Positions 7,053-14,506 of a stretch of DNA of 64,000 nt are shown here, piece by piece (within the stretch, counting starts at the first letter, position 1; the number at the start of each line of letters is the position of its first letter). The stretch lies in contig NZ_JAANCN010000012.1 of the NCBI RefSeq assembly GCF_011326735.1, forward strand, positions 1 through 64,000, given 5' to 3'. The notes under the pieces were generated by a model, which was given only the letters and a program-made list of their open reading frames with translations, made no database searches and was not told where the DNA came from. This DNA is from Phycicoccus endophyticus. Lineage in GTDB: Bacteria; Actinomycetota; Actinomycetes; Actinomycetales; Dermatophilaceae. Position numbers and translations under genes: made by a program.

Positions 7053-8717
7053 TCAGCCCGGGACGACCGCCTCGTCCTCGGCCTCGGCCTCGGCGCGGGT
7101 CTGCTCGGCGTTGTGCTCGACGGCCTCGGTGCCGAGGCGGACGTGCTCGGCGAGCCAGTAGACCGCGGCGCTGAAGACGAGCGTCACCGGGATGGCGGTG
7201 TCGAAGTGGAGCACGCCGACGCCGCCGTCGTAGTCGCCGAGCCAGGAGATGAGCGCGAGGCCGCCCAGCCACGGCAGGTACCACGACCCGGCCCGCCAGG
7301 CCCAGTCGTAGGGCTCCTCACGGCGCTGGTGCACCACGTAGGTGATGCCGAGGATGACCACCCCGATGAGCACCGCGACGAACAGCTTGGAGTTCGTGGC
7401 CCATCCGGTCCAGTAGACGATGAGGTTGCTCGACCAGAACGCGAGGAACGGGATGACGTGCCCGCCCGGCACCCGGAAGGGCCGCTCGTGGTCGGGCAGC
7501 TGGCGACGCATGGCCGCGAGGACCAGCGGGCCCGAGCCGAAGGACAGGACGGTCGCCGAGGTGATGAACCCGACCAGCTGCTGCCAGCTCGGGAAGGGCA
7601 GGAAGAGGAAGAGACCCACGACGAACGCCACGAGCATGCTCACCAGGGGCACCCCGCGGTTCGTCGTGCGGCTCAGGGCCTGGGGGGCGTTGCCGTTGCG
7701 GGACATGGCGTAGGAGATCCGCGCGGTGACCGTGATGTAGATCAGCCCGGTGTCGGCGGGGGAGACCACGGCGTCGATGTAGAGCAGCACCGCGAGCCAG
7801 GTCAGGCCGAGGAAGGTGGCGATCGCGGCGAGCGGGCCGAAGTCGTCGGTGAAGCTGACCTTGGCCCACCCGTCGGCGAAGTCCTGGGGGCGCATGGCGC
7901 CGATGAAGGCCACCTGGAGCAGCACGTAGATGACGCCGGTCGCGACGACCGAGCCGATGACGGCGATCGGGACGTTGCGACGCGGGTTGTCGGTCTCGCC
8001 GGCGAGCTCGATGCCCTGGCGGAACCCGAGATAGCTGAAGACGATCCCGGAGGTCGCGATCGCCGTGAAGACCCCGTGCCAGCCCTGCGGCTTGAAGCCC
8101 GCCGAGGTGAAGTTGCCGGCGTGGAAGGAGGTGAGCAGGAAGGCGATGATGACGATGGTGATGATCGCGATCTTCCACCAGACCAGGACGGTGTTGATCC
8201 GCGCGAACCAGCGCACGCCGACGTAGTTGATGACGACGAAGACCGCCATGAGGACGACGGCGACGACGAGCCCCAGGCCGGTGAGGGTGTGGACCGAGGC
8301 GCCGTCGGCCACGGTGTGCTTCTCGGTGAACGGCGCGTACTTCGTCGCGTACTGCAGGGCACCCTCGACCTCGATCGGGGCCACGCTCATGCACGCCACC
8401 CAGGTGATCCACCCGGTGACGAAGCTCGCCGTGGACCCGAACGCGATGTGCGGGAAGCGGACCACCCCGCCGGAGAGCGGGAACATCGTGCCGAGCTCGG
8501 CGTAGCACAGCCCGATGAGCAGGATCATCACCCCGCCGAGCGCCCAGGAGATGATGGCGGCCGGGCCGGCGGTCTGGGCCGCGTTCATCGCCCCGAAGAG
8601 CCAGCCCGAGCCGATGATCGAGCCGACGCTCGCGAAGAGCAGCCCGACGCTGCCGACGTGCCGCTTGAGCTCGTGCGCGTCCTGGCCGGCCTCGCGGCTC
8701 GTCGCGGGTGCTGCCAT
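7053..8717 (-). CDS. APC-superfamily amino acid permease
   Basis: A 554-residue integral membrane transporter with about 12 hydrophobic helices. It begins with a short cytosolic N-terminus and helix 1 containing the APC unwound-helix signature GSIIGSGWLFG (residues ~32-42). Later segments LGFRQGIELAGETDNPRRNVP and TARISYAMSRNGNAP are loops conserved in the aspartate/proton symporter and YdaO-like branch of the family. The C-terminal 35 residues are soluble and acidic (TRAEAEAEDEAVVPG). Substrate is not predictable beyond amino acid or amine. The ATG is preceded by GGGAGG. No partner gene is evident, and the reverse-strand helicase gene upstream is separated by 95 bp, so it is probably monocistronic. 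Confidence 0.87.
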   Translation of the reverse strand: MAAPATSREAGQDAHELKRHVGSVGLLFASVGSIIGSGWLFGAMNAAQTAGPAAIISWALGGVMILLIGLCYAELGTMFPLSGGVVRFPHIAFGSTASFVTGWITWVACMSVAPIEVEGALQYATKYAPFTEKHTVADGASVHTLTGLGLVVAVVLMAVFVVINYVGVRWFARINTVLVWWKIAIITIVIIAFLLTSFHAGNFTSAGFKPQGWHGVFTAIATSGIVFSYLGFRQGIELAGETDNPRRNVPIAVIGSVVATGVIYVLLQVAFIGAMRPQDFADGWAKVSFTDDFGPLAAIATFLGLTWLAVLLYIDAVVSPADTGLIYITVTARISYAMSRNGNAPQALSRTTNRGVPLVSMLVAFVVGLFLFLPFPSWQQLVGFITSATVLSFGSGPLVLAAMRRQLPDHERPFRVPGGHVIPFLAFWSSNLIVYWTGWATNSKLFVAVLIGVVILGITYVVHQRREEPYDWAWRAGSWYLPWLGGLALISWLGDYDGGVGVLHFDTAIPVTLVFSAAVYWLAEHVRLGTEAVEHNAEQTRAEAEAEDEAVVPG

Positions 8718-8812
8718 GGGGGACCTCCCGGGTCGTTCGAGGAGGTACTAGTCAGTCACTCCCCAGGAGGTGGGACGCATGACATCCGTCATGGCCCTGA
8801 CCTGCACGGACG

Positions 8813-10336
8813 TCAGCCGGCAGTGCCCTCGCCGGCGGGTCGGCCGCCCCGGGTGCGCCGGCGGTTGCGGCGCCGGCGCGGCTGGCCCGAACCCTCGCCG
8901 GAGCGCTCGGAGCGCTCGGCGCGCTCGGGGCGCCCGCCGCGCTCACCCTGCCCGCCGCGGGAGGGGCGCCCGCCCCGCCCGCCGCGCCCGGGGGACCGTC
9001 CGGTCTCACCGAGGTCCTCGAGCTCCTCGGCGGCCAGGCCCGCGCGCGTGCGCTGCGAGCGCGGCAGCCGGCCCTTGGCGCCCTCGGGGATGCCGAGCTC
9101 GGTGAACAGGTGAGGGGAGGAGGAGTAGGTCTCCTGCGGCTCGGGGATGCCGAGGTCGAGCGCCTTGTTGATCAGGGCCCAGCGGTGCAGGTCGTCCCAG
9201 TCGACGAAGGTGACCGCGACGCCGGTGTGGCCGGCCCGCCCGGTCCGCCCGGTGCGGTGCAGGTAGGTCTTCTCGTCCTCGGGGCACTGGTAGTTGACGA
9301 CGTGCGTGACGTTCTCGACGTCGATGCCGCGCGCCGCGACGTCGGTGGCGACGAGGACGTCGACCTTGCCGTTGCGGAAGGCCCGCAGGGCCTGCTCGCG
9401 CGCGCCCTGGCCGAGGTCGCCGTGCAGGGGCGCCGCGGCGAAGCCCCGGTCGGCGAGGTCGTCGGCGACCTTGGCGGCCGTGCGCTTGGTGCGGGTGAAG
9501 ATGATGGTCAGCCCCCGGCCCTCGGCCTGGAGCATCCGGGCGAGCATCTCGGTCTTGTCCATGGCGTGCGCGCGGTAGACGAACTGCTCGATCGCCTTGA
9601 CGGTGGCGCGGTCCTCGCCGTCGTCGTCGGACATCGCCCGGATGTGCGTGGGGCGGTCCATGTACCGGCGCGCGAGGGTGACCACCGCGCCGGGCATGGT
9701 CGCCGAGAAGAGCATCGTCTGGCGCCCGGCGGGGGTCATCGCGAGGATCTTCTCGACGTCGGGCAGGAAGCCGAGGTCGAGCATCTCGTCGGCCTCGTCG
9801 AGCACGACGGCGCGGGCGTGGCCGAGGTCGAGGTGGCCCTGCTGGGCGAGGTCGATCAGCCGGCCCGGCGTACCGACGACGACCTCGACACCCCGGCGGA
9901 GCGCCTCGATCTGGGGCTCGTAGGCACGGCCGCCGTAGACGGTGAGGACGCGGATGCCCCGGCGGCGGCCGGCGCGCTCGAGGTCGCCGGAGACCTGGAC
10001 GGCCAGCTCACGGGTCGGCGCGACGGCGAGCGCCTGCGGCTTGCCGGGGGCGGGGAGCCCCTCGAAACCCGGGTCGCCGGGGGCGGTGACCCGGTTGAGC
10101 ACCGGAACCCCGAAACCGAGGGTCTTGCCGGTGCCGGTCTTGGCCTGGCCGATGATGTCGTGGCCGGCGAGCGCGACGGGCATCGTCATCGACTGGATGG
10201 GGAAGGGGGTGACGATACCGGCGTCGGCGAGCGCGGCGACGATGTCGGGGTGGACGGGGTAGTCGGCGAAGGTCTGCTCCGCCGGGGCCGGGGCGCTCTC
10301 GGGCGCCTCGGGGGCGGCGTCGGTGACGTCGGTCAT
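8813..10336 (-). CDS. DEAD-box RNA helicase (RhlE-like)
   Basis: A 507-residue ATP-dependent RNA helicase. All core motifs are visible: Q-motif region FPIQSMTMPVALAGHD, motif I AKTGTGKT, Ia PTRELA, Ib TPGRL, II DEADEM, III SAT, V ATDVAARGID and VI HRTGRTGRAG. The last ~75 residues are an Arg/Gly-rich RNA-binding tail (RGGRGGRPSRGGQGERGGR), as in cold-shock helicases. The start is ATG 10336; a longer frame upstream is unlike the family. The nearest promoter signal on this strand (TAGGAT, 10497-10492) would leave a leader of about 150 nt, room for cold or autoregulatory control (inference). The likely role is mRNA/rRNA unwinding and ribosome assembly. Confidence 0.92.
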   Translation of the reverse strand: MTDVTDAAPEAPESAPAPAEQTFADYPVHPDIVAALADAGIVTPFPIQSMTMPVALAGHDIIGQAKTGTGKTLGFGVPVLNRVTAPGDPGFEGLPAPGKPQALAVAPTRELAVQVSGDLERAGRRRGIRVLTVYGGRAYEPQIEALRRGVEVVVGTPGRLIDLAQQGHLDLGHARAVVLDEADEMLDLGFLPDVEKILAMTPAGRQTMLFSATMPGAVVTLARRYMDRPTHIRAMSDDDGEDRATVKAIEQFVYRAHAMDKTEMLARMLQAEGRGLTIIFTRTKRTAAKVADDLADRGFAAAPLHGDLGQGAREQALRAFRNGKVDVLVATDVAARGIDVENVTHVVNYQCPEDEKTYLHRTGRTGRAGHTGVAVTFVDWDDLHRWALINKALDLGIPEPQETYSSSPHLFTELGIPEGAKGRLPRSQRTRAGLAAEELEDLGETGRSPGRGGRGGRPSRGGQGERGGRPERAERSERSGEGSGQPRRRRNRRRTRGGRPAGEGTAG

Positions 10337-10491
10337 GGGCTCTCTTCCGGTCGGCGGGCGCACCGGAGGGCGCCAGCGCGGGCTGCGGGCCGATCGGAGG
10401 TCATCAGGGGCGGACGCGGCGCGGACACCGGGCGGCCACCCGTCATACGTCACTTCACGTTGCGTGCCGACCGGGCACCGTGGACAGGCAC

Positions 10492-10507
10492 ATCCTACCG
10501 TTAGGCT
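10492..10507. promoter_or_regulatory. Back-to-back -10 elements for the helicase and ferritin-like genes
   Basis: ATCCTA at 10492-10497 reads TAGGAT on the minus strand, towards the helicase. TAGGCT at 10502-10507 reads towards the ferritin-like gene, whose ATG follows 8 nt later (leaderless). The two hexamers are only 4 bp apart, so two polymerases could not open both promoters at once. The signal is visual only; -35 boxes are weak. Confidence 0.45.
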
Positions 10508-10515
10508 CGCTCGCC

Positions 10516-11184
10516 ATGGACCAGGACCCGGCCGGGGCCCCCGGCTACGACGCCGCGGTCGTCGACCTGCTCGGGGTGCTCGCCTACGGTGAGCTGACCG
10601 CGTTCATCCGGATGGCCGGCGACTGCGACCTCGCCCCGACCCTCGCGCTCAAGACCCGGATGGGCCACCTCGCGACGGTCGACTTCCAGCACTACGAGCA
10701 GCTCCTCGAGCACATGCGCGAGCGCGGGATCGACCCCGACGCGGCGATGGCCCCGTTCGTCGCGCCGTTCTCGGCCTTCCACGAGCGCACCCGGCCGCGG
10801 GGCTGGCTCGAGGGCCTGGTCAAGGCGTACGTCGGCGACGGGATCGCCAAGGACTTCTACAAGGAGATGTCGGCGCTCGTCGACGAGGAGACCCGCGCGG
10901 TGATGTCGGCGGCGCTCGAGGACGCCGGCCAGGCCGACTTCGTCGTCGAGATCGTCCGGGACACCATCCGCAGCGACGCGGCGGCCGCGGGGAGGCTCGC
11001 GCTGTGGGGGCGGCGGCTGCTCGGGGAGGCGCTCTCCCAGGCCCAGGTCGTCGCCGTCGAGCGGGACGCGATGTCCGCGCTGCTCGTCGGCGGGGGGCTC
11101 GACCTCGGGGAGGTGGGGCGGATGTTCAGCCGGCTCACCGAGAACCACCAGCGGCGGATGACCCGGATGGGCCTGGACGCCTGA
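10516..11184 (+). CDS. Ferritin-like-fold protein (Rv3210c-type)
   Basis: A 222-residue mostly helical protein matching the ferritin-like-fold family found next to rhlE, DUF3107 and TetR genes across actinobacteria. Candidate di-iron ligands are the Glu of LAYGELTAF (helix 1) and the Glu/His of DFQHYEQL about 40 residues on, then the EE of VDEETRAV and the Glu/His of LTENHQRRM in the later helices. The relative MiaE is a tRNA hydroxylase, but no substrate is known here. ATG 10516 is supported by a -10 hexamer TAGGCT 8 nt upstream. Function is inferred from fold only. Confidence 0.7.
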   Translation: MDQDPAGAPGYDAAVVDLLGVLAYGELTAFIRMAGDCDLAPTLALKTRMGHLATVDFQHYEQLLEHMRERGIDPDAAMAPFVAPFSAFHERTRPRGWLEGLVKAYVGDGIAKDFYKEMSALVDEETRAVMSAALEDAGQADFVVEIVRDTIRSDAAAAGRLALWGRRLLGEALSQAQVVAVERDAMSALLVGGGLDLGEVGRMFSRLTENHQRRMTRMGLDA

Positions 11185-11195
11185 GCACGCACGCA

Positions 11196-11229
11196 CACCG
11201 GCCCCCCGCCGCTCGGCGGGGGGCCGGTG
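11196..11229. terminator. Bidirectional hairpin terminator
   Basis: A perfect 15-bp inverted repeat (CACCGGCCCCCCGCC and its complement) with loop GCTC between the convergent ferritin-like and GlsB genes. There is no T-tract on either side, as is usual for high-G+C actinobacterial terminators. Confidence 0.75.
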
Positions 11230-11243
11230 GGTGAGAGCGGGTC

Positions 11244-11510
11244 TCAGGCGGCGGTGGAGCGGCCTGCCGTGATGCGCTCGTAGCCGACGATGAGGACCGC
11301 GGCGACGATGACCGAGATGATCCAGCGCAGCCAGTCCACCCCGTCGGTGGTCTGCACTCCCAGCCAGCCGGCGATGAGCCAGCCGAGGATGGCGCCGACG
11401 ATGCCGAGGACGATCGTCATGATCCACCCGATGGCCTGGCGGCCGGGGAGGACGAGTCGGGCGAGGATGCCGACGATGATGCCGGCGATGATCGAACCGA
11501 TGATGGACAC
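11244..11510 (-). CDS. GlsB/YeaQ/YmgE-family stress-response membrane protein
   Basis: An 88-residue protein of three hydrophobic segments: SIIGSIIAGIIVGILARLV, then WIMTIVLGIVGAILGWLIAG, then WIISVIVAAVLIVGY. The GlsB/transglycosylase-associated family is glycine-zipper-rich and linked to general stress and envelope homeostasis; no enzymatic activity is established. GTG 11510 is selected because it precedes the first helix and has the ribosome site AAGGAGAA. An in-frame upstream ATG would add a non-conserved Pro/Arg-rich stretch. The C-terminus ends ERITAGRSTAA. It is probably monocistronic, between a strong hairpin downstream and a 180-bp gap upstream. Confidence 0.85.
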   Translation of the reverse strand: MSIIGSIIAGIIVGILARLVLPGRQAIGWIMTIVLGIVGAILGWLIAGWLGVQTTDGVDWLRWIISVIVAAVLIVGYERITAGRSTAA

Positions 11511-11689
11511 GGGTTCTCCTTCCCGAGGTGGGGGCACCCCGAGCGTGGTCCGTCCACGCCCCGCGCAGCGGGACGCGGGCGCCGGATGGCCCGGCACTGC
11601 TGCTGACGCTAGACCGTGTGGCAAGCCTGGTCAAACCTTCGACACGCGCGCGCCGGCCGCGTGTCGGTGCAGGTCAGCGCCGGTGAGGG

Positions 11690-11917
11690 TCAGATGGCCC
11701 CGAAGCCGACCTTGCCCTTCTCGGACTCACCGACCTGGACCCAGCCGAGGGCCCGCCCGGGGACGAGCACCGTGCGGCCCTTGGTGTCGGTGAGCCGCAG
11801 GACCCCGTCGGGCGAGGCGAGCGCGGCGTCGACCGCCGAGGAGACCTCGGCGGCGGGGGCGTCGGTCTCGACGGTCAGCTCGCGGGAGACGTTCTGGACA
11901 CCGATGGTGACCTCCAC
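11690..11917 (-). CDS. DUF3107 protein (TB9.4/Rv3208A-like)
   Basis: A 75-residue actinobacterial protein of unknown biochemical role. The family begins MEVxIGVQNVxRELxVET and ends with VGFG, both of which are seen here. Sequence character suggests a small alpha/beta domain: strand, helix (AAEVSSAVDAALA), then strands LRLTDTKGRTVLVP and LGWVQVGE. It lies 121 bp downstream of the TetR gene on the same strand, the same pairing as in mycobacteria, so the two are probably functionally linked. The ribosome site GAAAGGTG precedes the ATG. No metal motif or membrane segment is seen. Confidence 0.88.
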   Translation of the reverse strand: MEVTIGVQNVSRELTVETDAPAAEVSSAVDAALASPDGVLRLTDTKGRTVLVPGRALGWVQVGESEKGKVGFGAI

Positions 11918-12038
11918 GGGGCACGCACCTTTCGTTCTCGCGCGCGGGCAGCTGCCCGCGGCTGGATGGGTTCTCGGTCCAGGCTAACGGGGGCGGTGGC
12001 CGCCCTGTTCCGCCCGCCGGGGGCTGTTCGCCCAGGGC

Positions 12039-12662
12039 TCAGCCGGCGACCTTGGGGAACGAGCCGAGCCCCCGCCAGGCGAGCATGCTGATCGTCGCGG
12101 CGGCGTCCGCCTCGGGCAGCTCGCCGTCCTGGGCCAGCCAGTGCCGGGCGGCGACCTGGGCCATGCCGGCGAGGGCCGAGCCGAGCAGCAGGGCGCGCTC
12201 CTCGTCGACGCCGGTGTCGAGGGCGATGACCTCGGAGATCGCCTCGGCGCACGCCATCTCGACGGCGTCGAGCCGGCCGCGCACCTGCGGCACGCTCGTG
12301 AGGTCGGACTCGAAGACCATCCGGAAGGCGGCGTCCTCGCGGGTCACGAAGTCGAAGTAGGCGGCGACGGTCGCGCGGACGCGGACCTCGTTGTCGCCCT
12401 CGGTGCGCTCGAGGGCATGGCGCACGAGCTGCTCGAGGGTCTCGCAGTGCGTGTCGAGCAGCGCGAGGTACAGGTCGAGCTTGCCGGGGAAGTGCTGGTA
12501 GAGCACCGGCTTGGAGACCCCGGCCCGCTCGGCGATCTCGTCCATCGCGGCGGCGTGGTAGCCGGACTGGACGAAGACCGCCTGGGCGGCCTCGAGCAAC
12601 TGGGCGCGACGCTCGCTGCGCGGCAGCCGCGTGCTGCGTGGGGTCGTCGTGCTGCTGCTCAT
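12039..12662 (-). CDS. TetR-family transcriptional regulator (Rv3208-like)
   Basis: A 207-residue TetR regulator. The HTH occupies residues ~15-60 (MDEIAERAGVSKPVLYQHFP, a near-consensus TetR recognition helix). The ligand-binding helical domain follows, and a LLLGSALAGMAQVAARHWL segment near residue 165 is typical of the C-terminal dimer helices. It has an upstream ribosome site GGAGGAG and a -10-like TAGGAT about 27 nt before the ATG, so unlike its neighbours it is leadered. It is divergent from moeZ and upstream of DUF3107. This arrangement is conserved in actinobacteria; the effector and regulon are unknown. Confidence 0.88.
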   Translation of the reverse strand: MSSSTTTPRSTRLPRSERRAQLLEAAQAVFVQSGYHAAAMDEIAERAGVSKPVLYQHFPGKLDLYLALLDTHCETLEQLVRHALERTEGDNEVRVRATVAAYFDFVTREDAAFRMVFESDLTSVPQVRGRLDAVEMACAEAISEVIALDTGVDEERALLLGSALAGMAQVAARHWLAQDGELPEADAAATISMLAWRGLGSFPKVAG

Positions 12663-12752
12663 CGCTCCTCCGGCGGGTGGGGTCCCGTCATCCTACGGAC
12701 GGTGCGGCCGCGCGCGGCGAGCGAGCCGTCGCCCGGTGTTAGGTTCCCCGAC

Positions 12753-13937
12753 ATGGCGCGACCACCCCTGGTGCCGCCCGGGCCCGAGCTCACCCCCGCC
12801 GAGCGGACGAGGTTCGCCCGCCACCTCCTGCTGCCCGACCTCGGGCTCGAGGGGCAGCGGCGGCTGCGCAACGCCCGCGTGCTCGTCGTCGGTGCCGGCG
12901 GCCTGGGCTCGCCGGCCCTGCTCTACCTCGGGGCCGCCGGCGTCGGGACTATCGGCGTCGTCGACGACGACGTCGTCGAGACGACCAACCTCCAGCGTCA
13001 GGTGGTCCACGGCGTCGCGGACGTGGGGCGCCCCAAGGTGGACTCCGCGGCCGACGCGGTGACGGCCATCGCCCCGGACGCCACGCTCGTGCGCCACGCC
13101 GAACGGCTCGACGCGCTGACGGCGATGGAGCTGCTGGCCGACTACGACCTCGTCCTCGACGGCGCGGACAACTTCCCCACTCGCTACCTGATCGGCGACG
13201 CCTGCGCCCGCCTCGGCATCCCGCACGTCTGGGGTTCGGTGTTCCGCTTCGACGGCCAGGTGTCGGTGTGGTGGGCGGGGGAGGGGCCGTGCTACGCGTG
13301 CGTGTTCCCGCGGCAGCCGGCTCCGGAGGCCGTCCCCTCGTGCGCGGTCGGAGGCGTCCTCGGCGCGGTGTGCGCCTCGGTGGGCTCGGTCATGGCGACC
13401 GAGGCCGTCAAGCTCGTCACCGGGGTCGGCGAGCCGCTCGTCGGCCGGCTCCTGGTCCACGACGCCCTGGCCCAGACGTGGGACACCGTGCCGGTCCGGC
13501 CGGACCCGTCGTGTGCGGTCTGTGGCGCCTCGGCCGACCTCGCGCGCCCCCTCGGCTGGGCGACCGCCCGGGAGGAGGAGCGGCCTGTGCCCGCGGGTAC
13601 CGGGGAGGCGCGCCCGGCGGTGGGCGTGGCCGAGCTGGCCCGGTTGCTGCGGGCCCGCCGCGAGGGCCGGGAGACGTTCGACCTCCTCGACGTCCGCGAG
13701 CCGGGCGAGCGCGACGTCGCTGCCATCCCCGGCTCGGTGCCGGGCCCCATCGCCGCGGTGCGTGCCGGCGCCCCGCTGCCGGTGGCCGCCGACCGGGTGT
13801 ACGTGTACTGCAAGTCCGGGGGCCGCTCCGCCGAGGCGGTCGACGTGCTCCGCTCCCGGGGGGTGGACGCGGTGGACGTCCTCGGTGGGGTGCTCGCCTG
13901 GGCCCGAGAGGTCGACCCGTCGGTGCCGACCTACTGA
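12753..13937 (+). CDS. moeZ: Adenylyltransferase/sulfurtransferase MoeZ (ThiF-rhodanese fusion)
   Basis: A 394-residue E1-like protein that adenylates the C-terminal glycine of sulfur-carrier proteins (MoaD, CysO, ThiS types) and sulfurates them, supplying sulfur to molybdopterin, cysteine and thiamin-type pathways. The N-terminal ThiF domain has the nucleotide loop VGAGGLGSPAL (residues ~46-56), the Arg/Asp segment DDDVVETTNLQRQ, DGADNFPTRYLI, and Zn ligands CYAC and CAVC. A C-terminal rhodanese domain (~295-394) has active-site CKSGGRS with Cys ~353. The start is fixed by TAGGTT 7 nt before the ATG (leaderless). MoaE is also encoded in this window at 34.3 kb. Confidence 0.92.
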   Translation: MARPPLVPPGPELTPAERTRFARHLLLPDLGLEGQRRLRNARVLVVGAGGLGSPALLYLGAAGVGTIGVVDDDVVETTNLQRQVVHGVADVGRPKVDSAADAVTAIAPDATLVRHAERLDALTAMELLADYDLVLDGADNFPTRYLIGDACARLGIPHVWGSVFRFDGQVSVWWAGEGPCYACVFPRQPAPEAVPSCAVGGVLGAVCASVGSVMATEAVKLVTGVGEPLVGRLLVHDALAQTWDTVPVRPDPSCAVCGASADLARPLGWATAREEERPVPAGTGEARPAVGVAELARLLRARREGRETFDLLDVREPGERDVAAIPGSVPGPIAAVRAGAPLPVAADRVYVYCKSGGRSAEAVDVLRSRGVDAVDVLGGVLAWAREVDPSVPTY

Positions 13938-13949
13938 CGGAGGGAGACC

Positions 13950-14393
13950 GTGGTGGACCAGGACGTCTCGCGGTTCGTGGCGGCCCAGGACGCCGGCGGC
14001 ACCTACGCCCAGGCGCTCTCCGAGCTGCGTGCGGGGCACAAGCGCTCGCACTGGATGTGGTTCGTGCTCCCACAGCTCGCCGGCCTCGGACGCAGCCCGA
14101 CGGCCCGGTACTACGGGGTCGGCGGGCTCGTGGAGGCCCGCGCCTACCTGGCCCACCCCGTCCTCGGTCCACGGCTGGTCGAGTGCTGCGAGGCGTTGCT
14201 CGCCCTGGACGGCGACGACCCGGTGGCCGTCCTCGGCGGCATCGACGCGGTGAAGCTGCGCTCGTCGATGACGTTGTTCGCGCGGGCGGCCGAGGGGGTG
14301 GAGGGGGGTGACGCAGGGCCGTTCCGCCGGGTGCTCGAGCAGTACTTCGGCGGCGAGGAGGACCCGGCGACCCTGGTGCGCCTGTCGGGGTGA
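13950..14393 (+). CDS. DUF1810 family protein
   Basis: A 147-residue cytosolic protein. The DUF1810 signature is clear: FVAAQ near the start, KRSHWMWFVLPQLAGLGRSP, YYGVGGLVEARAYLAHPVLG, and a C-terminal VLEQYFGGEEDPATLVRL. DUF1810 domains are related to the NADAR superfamily and thought to act on ADP-ribose-like metabolites, but no reaction has been shown for this branch. Either GTG 13950 or GTG 13953 may be the start; GGAGGGAGA lies just upstream. It follows moeZ by 12 bp and is probably in the same transcript. Confidence 0.85.
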   Translation: MVDQDVSRFVAAQDAGGTYAQALSELRAGHKRSHWMWFVLPQLAGLGRSPTARYYGVGGLVEARAYLAHPVLGPRLVECCEALLALDGDDPVAVLGGIDAVKLRSSMTLFARAAEGVEGGDAGPFRRVLEQYFGGEEDPATLVRLSG

Positions 14394-14472
14394 CCCTGGC
14401 GGCGGTGTCGCCGAGCTCCTTGTGTATCGGCGGAAAAATACTGTGCAGCAGCGAAGTCCCTGTGGATTGACC

Positions 14473-14501
14473 TTGCGTTTCGAACGCGCGTTCGATAGGA
14501 T
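14473..14501 (+). promoter_or_regulatory. LexA-controlled (SOS) leaderless promoter of the HNH nuclease gene
   Basis: TCGAACGCGCGTTCGA at 14480-14495 is a perfect 16-bp palindrome and an exact match to the actinobacterial SOS box TCGAAC-N4-GTTCGA. It lies inside the 17-bp spacer between -35 TTGCGT (14473-14478) and -10 TAGGAT (14496-14501). The ATG begins 5 nt after the -10, so the mRNA should be leaderless. LexA bound here would block polymerase completely. Confidence 0.88.
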
Positions 14502-14506
14502 GGGGT

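Noticed and set aside
8778-8793. CATGAC-ATCC-GTCATG palindrome between permease and helicase genes as an operator
   Set aside because: It is inside neither promoter as far as can be judged and no adjacent regulator explains it; left as an unassigned inverted repeat.
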